A stretch of 64,000 nucleotides of DNA, taken from positions 12,476 to 76,475 of the forward strand of contig JBFICW010000009.1 in the NCBI GenBank assembly GCA_041581635.1, in the 5' to 3' direction. This document shows, piece after piece, positions 60,823 through 64,000 of this stretch. The translations under genes were made by a program, and so were the position numbers. The first letter of the stretch is position 1; each line of letters opens with the position of its first letter. Source of the stretch: Porticoccus sp041581635 (GTDB taxonomy: Bacteria > Pseudomonadota > Gammaproteobacteria > Pseudomonadales > Porticoccaceae). The notes beneath the pieces were generated by a model, which was given only the letters and a program-made list of their open reading frames with translations, searched no databases and was not told the origin of the DNA.

Positions 60823-63765
60823 ATGAAACGCATGCTCATCAATGCCACCCAACCAGAAGAACTTCGGGTGGCCATGGTCGACGGTCAAAGACTGTATGAC
60901 CTGGATCTTGAAAACCGCACAAGAGAACAACGTAAAGCCAATATATACAAAGGTAAAATCACTCGGGTTGAACCGAGTCTTGAAGCCGCATTTGTAGAAT
61001 ATGGAGCGGAAAGACACGGCTTTCTGCCACTGAAAGAAATCGCTCGGGAATACTTCTCCAAAAAGCCCTCTGAAATCGAGGGTCGCATAAAGATTCAGGA
61101 TGTCATCAAGGAAGGCCTGGAAGTCGTTGTTCAAGTTGAAAAAGAGGAACGCGGGAACAAAGGCGCGGCACTGACAACTTTTGCAAGCCTGGCCGGTCGC
61201 TATTTAGTTTTGATGCCCAACAACCCAAGAGCAGGTGGTATTTCACGCCGCATTGAGGGTGATGAACGCACAGAACTACGGGAAGCTATAAGAAACTTAA
61301 AAACACCCAGCGGCATGGGCGTTATCGTCCGCACCGCAGGGATTGGCCGCTCCTCAGAAGAATTGCAGTGGGATCTGGACTACCTGCTTCAACTCTGGAG
61401 TACTATTCAGGAAGAGGCAAAAAACTGCAAGGCACCCCACTTCCTATTCCAGGAAAGCAACGTCATTATTCGCGCTGTACGAGATTACCTGCGTCAAGAT
61501 GTGGGCGAGGTTATTATTGATAGCCGAGAAGCTTACGAGCTTGCCACGGCTTTTATCCAGCAGGTCATGCCCAACTTCCACAATCGCGTCAAATACTACG
61601 AAGATGCCATCCCGCTGTTCAACCGATATCAGATTGAAAACCAGATAGAAACAGCCTTTGAACGCGAAGTGAAGCTTCCATCAGGCGGCTCGATTGTCAT
61701 TGATGTCACTGAAGCTTTAATCTCTATCGACATCAACTCTGCCCGAGCAACCCGCGGTAGCGATATTGAGGAAACGGCACTTCGCACCAACCTCGAAGCA
61801 GCCGATGAAATTGCTCGCCAATTACGCCTTAGAGACATGGGCGGTCTCGTCGTTATCGACTTCATCGATATGAATTCGGGAAAAAATCAACGCGACGTTG
61901 AAAATCGCATGCGCGATGCTCTTGAGATTGACCGTGCACGCGTTCAAGTCGGACGCATCTCACGCTTTGGTCTGCTGGAAATGTCTCGTCAGCGCCTGCG
62001 ACCATCACTTGAAGAAACAACCTCCAGAACATGCCCTCGCTGCCTTGGCCAAGGTACTATTCGAGGAACACGCTCACTCGCACTATCGATTCTTCGCCTG
62101 GTAGAAGAAGAAGCTCAGAAAGAATTTAGCTCAGAAATTCGCACCATAACGCCCGTATCTGTGGCCACATTCCTTCTTAATGAAAAGCGCCAGGAAATTT
62201 CTGAGATTGAAAAACGCCATGACATTAAAGTAATTGTCGTACCAAACGAAAGCCTTGAGACGCCTCACTTTGAAGTTCAGAGAATTCGCAAACAAGATGC
62301 CGTAGCTTCAGAATACAGTTACAAACTCACCAATACGCTGTCGGAAGATATCACCTCACAAGAGACCGATTTTGCACAGCCGGTTCCCCCAGCTCTACAA
62401 CCAGCCGTTAAAACTCTGGCGCCAACGCAACCGGCACCGACACCGGCTGAGCGGCCCAAAAAGCAAGATAAAGACAAAAAAGTTAGCACGAGTGCGAAAC
62501 CTAGTTTACTTCGCCGCCTGATGAACGCCCTCTTTGGTGAAAGCAAGAAAGCCAAAACTGAAGACAGCAAGGAAAAACCACAACCCCGCGGACGTAATGA
62601 TCGCCGCCCACAAAATCGTAATCGCAAACCAGACGATCGCCGTAACGGCAATGGTGGACGCGGTCGAGGTCGAGGCAAGCCCAACCAGAGCAACCGTGAC
62701 AACCAACAACAAGAACGTGAAAATACAAAACAGCAGCAGGCTAAAAAACCACGCCAAAACTCTCCTGATAGAGAAAACACCCAAACTGAGGGAGAGACTG
62801 CGACACGTAACCGCCCGGCACAACGCGAAGGGGATCAGCGCCGCAACCCTCGTCAGCGCCGGAAACGTCAGGAGGTTCCCGCTGAGTTACTGACAACTGC
62901 AGATGCAGAAGCGGCAAATACACCCCAGCAAAAACAGCCTGCACAAGAGGCTAGCCGTCAAGAAAAGCCCAATGCAGACGTTATAAGTACTCGTAACGAC
63001 TCAGAGCAAGTGGTTGCTGCAACACCCGATACTACTAGTGTTGAACCAACAGCAGTCGAGGCTGCCAATGAAGTCATAGAGCAAACTCGAAAACAAGATA
63101 CCAATACCAGTGCCACAGCAACTAAAACTGGTACTAAAAACACCCCAGAAGAAGCGCCAACAAAGCCCTCTTTGGTAGAGGCTACACCCACGGAAACAGC
63201 TTCAATTGAAACTTCCGAGGAGAAAGAAAATACTCCGACTGAAAAAACTCCGAAGCTCCAAACCAGCGATGCTATGTCTTTAGCAGAGGACACCAAATCT
63301 GAAGCCCGGAACCCTAAACCCACAAAGGTTGAAGCAGAACCGGTAACTTTGGAGCCTGCAGTTAATACTGATACAGCTGTCGCCAGTGATCAACAAGAGG
63401 ATAAGGAGCAACCAGCTCCACTTGAACCTTCTGTTGATAAAAGCAAGTCCACTGTTGAAGTAGAAGCAACTACTACAGAAACTGGGGAGAGCGCCACCCG
63501 TGCCAGCAATGACCCAAGGTCAGCACCAAAACCCGTAGGCAGCATTCAGATCACCACGGATAAACGCCCTCCGTCACTGTCTAAACCGCTCGACACATCT
63601 CTACCATCGCCAGTGACTGCCGAGCCTTCAAAACATGCCCGACCTACGAATGATCCTCGTCAAAAACGAAGCTCAACGGCTACTGACATAAGTGCATCAG
63701 ATACAAAAAATCACCAACCGTCGGATGAAATAAAGGAAAGTATTCCAAAAGAGGATAACGCCTAA
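60823..63765 (+). CDS. rne: Ribonuclease E
   Basis: A 980-residue endoribonuclease. The N-terminal catalytic half follows E. coli numbering: S1 domain (about 39-120), catalytic Asp303 (SIDINSA) and Asp346 (VVIDFIDM), and zinc-link Cys404/Cys407 (CPRCLGQG). At about 560-573, PSLLRRLMNALFGES resembles the membrane-binding amphipathic helix. After it come an Arg/Asn-rich RNA-binding stretch (RGRNDRRPQNRNRK, GRGRGRG) and a long, low-complexity Pro/Thr/Glu tail, the scaffold for the degradosome. It processes rRNA, tRNA and mRNA. The scaffold is not conserved in sequence, as usual. Confidence 0.97.
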   Translation: MKRMLINATQPEELRVAMVDGQRLYDLDLENRTREQRKANIYKGKITRVEPSLEAAFVEYGAERHGFLPLKEIAREYFSKKPSEIEGRIKIQDVIKEGLEVVVQVEKEERGNKGAALTTFASLAGRYLVLMPNNPRAGGISRRIEGDERTELREAIRNLKTPSGMGVIVRTAGIGRSSEELQWDLDYLLQLWSTIQEEAKNCKAPHFLFQESNVIIRAVRDYLRQDVGEVIIDSREAYELATAFIQQVMPNFHNRVKYYEDAIPLFNRYQIENQIETAFEREVKLPSGGSIVIDVTEALISIDINSARATRGSDIEETALRTNLEAADEIARQLRLRDMGGLVVIDFIDMNSGKNQRDVENRMRDALEIDRARVQVGRISRFGLLEMSRQRLRPSLEETTSRTCPRCLGQGTIRGTRSLALSILRLVEEEAQKEFSSEIRTITPVSVATFLLNEKRQEISEIEKRHDIKVIVVPNESLETPHFEVQRIRKQDAVASEYSYKLTNTLSEDITSQETDFAQPVPPALQPAVKTLAPTQPAPTPAERPKKQDKDKKVSTSAKPSLLRRLMNALFGESKKAKTEDSKEKPQPRGRNDRRPQNRNRKPDDRRNGNGGRGRGRGKPNQSNRDNQQQERENTKQQQAKKPRQNSPDRENTQTEGETATRNRPAQREGDQRRNPRQRRKRQEVPAELLTTADAEAANTPQQKQPAQEASRQEKPNADVISTRNDSEQVVAATPDTTSVEPTAVEAANEVIEQTRKQDTNTSATATKTGTKNTPEEAPTKPSLVEATPTETASIETSEEKENTPTEKTPKLQTSDAMSLAEDTKSEARNPKPTKVEAEPVTLEPAVNTDTAVASDQQEDKEQPAPLEPSVDKSKSTVEVEATTTETGESATRASNDPRSAPKPVGSIQITTDKRPPSLSKPLDTSLPSPVTAEPSKHARPTNDPRQKRSSTATDISASDTKNHQPSDEIKESIPKEDNA

Positions 63766-63807
63766 TAAAAATAAATCGCGGTAGACAACATTCGTAGTGT
63801 TTCGCCC

Positions 63808-63835
63808 TTGTGTGCAAACGAAACCACGGTATAAT
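63808..63835 (+). promoter_or_regulatory. Predicted promoter of tRNA-Ser
   Basis: TTGTGT (63808-63813), a 16-base spacer and a consensus TATAAT (63830-63835). The start would be near 63842, about 70 bases before the tRNA. CCTCAG/CTGAGG at about 63873-63896 form a small hairpin between. Confidence 0.6.
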
Positions 63836-63912
63836 CTGCCGCACTTTTTGAGGCTCTGCCTCATGGTGAACCTCAGAAACTCCTAAAACTGAGGCCACCA
63901 AAAAAACTTTTA

Positions 63913-64000
63913 GGAGGGATGGCTGAGTGGTCGAAAGCACCGGTCTTGAAAACCGGCGTATCGAGAGGTACCCAGGGTTCGAATCCCTGTCCCTCCGCCA
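63913..64000 (+). tRNA. tRNA-Ser (anticodon TGA)
   Basis: An 88-base class II tRNA. The acceptor GGAGGGA (63913-63919) pairs with TCCCTCC (63990-63996), with discriminator G and an encoded CCA at 63998-64000. The D-arm starts GGCTGAGTGG. The anticodon stem CCGGT/ACCGG encloses CTTGAAA, giving UGA. The T-loop is GGTTCGAATCC, and a long variable arm lies between the anticodon and T arms as in tRNA-Ser. The gene ends at the last base of the window. Confidence 0.97.

Noticed and set aside
62319..62780. Long minus-strand frames inside rne
   Set aside because: They mirror the Arg/Pro-rich low-complexity region of RNase E and have biased, unconvincing composition.
1..64000. CRISPR arrays, prophage genes, insertion sequences or transposases
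   Set aside because: I looked for regular repeats, terminal inverted repeats and recognisable transposase or phage proteins and saw none.

Overview
The window is a chromosomal stretch of a gammaproteobacterium. The gene orders are those of Pseudomonas-like and marine gammaproteobacteria: leuC-leuD-leuB-asd-fimV-truA-trpF-trpB-trpA-accD-folC-SPOR-cvpA-purF-metZ, then yceD-rpmF-plsX-fabD-fabG-acpP-pabC-mltG-tmk-holB-pilZ-tatD, and rluC divergent from rne. Base composition is mid-range. FimV and PilZ point to type IV pili or twitching. I cannot name a genus; an aquatic cellvibrionalean-type bacterium is a guess.

Layout. 1-4346 (+): a peptide/oligopeptide ABC importer (the binding protein is cut by the window edge, then two permeases and a fused double ATPase). 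4400-8190 (mostly -): the RNA helicase dbpA, a lipoprotein and an island of small proteins (a CCGxCGG peptide, a Cys-rich CWC protein, an Imm22-like immunity protein, a VF530 protein). 8331-15851: accessory and housekeeping enzymes (mercaptopyruvate sulfurtransferase plus TauE-type exporter, a ferritin-like protein, a glycerophosphodiesterase, a histidine phosphatase, MsrA, a YfcG-type GST). These are followed by what looks like one integron gene cassette (13678-14163) carrying a small membrane protein, and by an exported TPR protein.

16285-37410 (-) is a long run of co-directional biosynthetic genes. In transcription order it holds leucine synthesis (leuCDB), aspartate semialdehyde dehydrogenase, fimV, truA, tryptophan genes trpFBA, accD, folC, a SPOR protein, cvpA, purF, metZ, and a MoxR-DUF58-transglutaminase trio. 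A divergent LysR gene (37571) probably controls leuC through a T-N11-A box centred about 65 bp before a predicted leuC start site.

38686-43705 holds two small unknown or SpoIIAA-like genes, an acyl-CoA dehydrogenase, trmH, a carboxymuconolactone decarboxylase-like protein and an Ap4A phosphorylase-like protein. 44041-48845 (+) encodes a Gld-type ABC system with permease and GldG parts fused, followed by a DUF4340 protein. 48926-57744 (-) is the fatty-acid, cell-wall and DNA-replication block; fabF is missing from its usual place between acpP and pabC. 57903-64000 holds maf, a HAD phosphatase, rluC, rne with a long structured leader, and a tRNA-Ser(UGA) ending exactly at the window edge.

Most of the window is conserved housekeeping DNA. 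The best candidates for something less ordinary are the solitary cassette at 13678-14163, the apparently leaderless yceD-rpmF promoter at 57742-57782, the orphan immunity-like gene at 7366-7836, and the doubled 21-bp repeat at 43826-43867.
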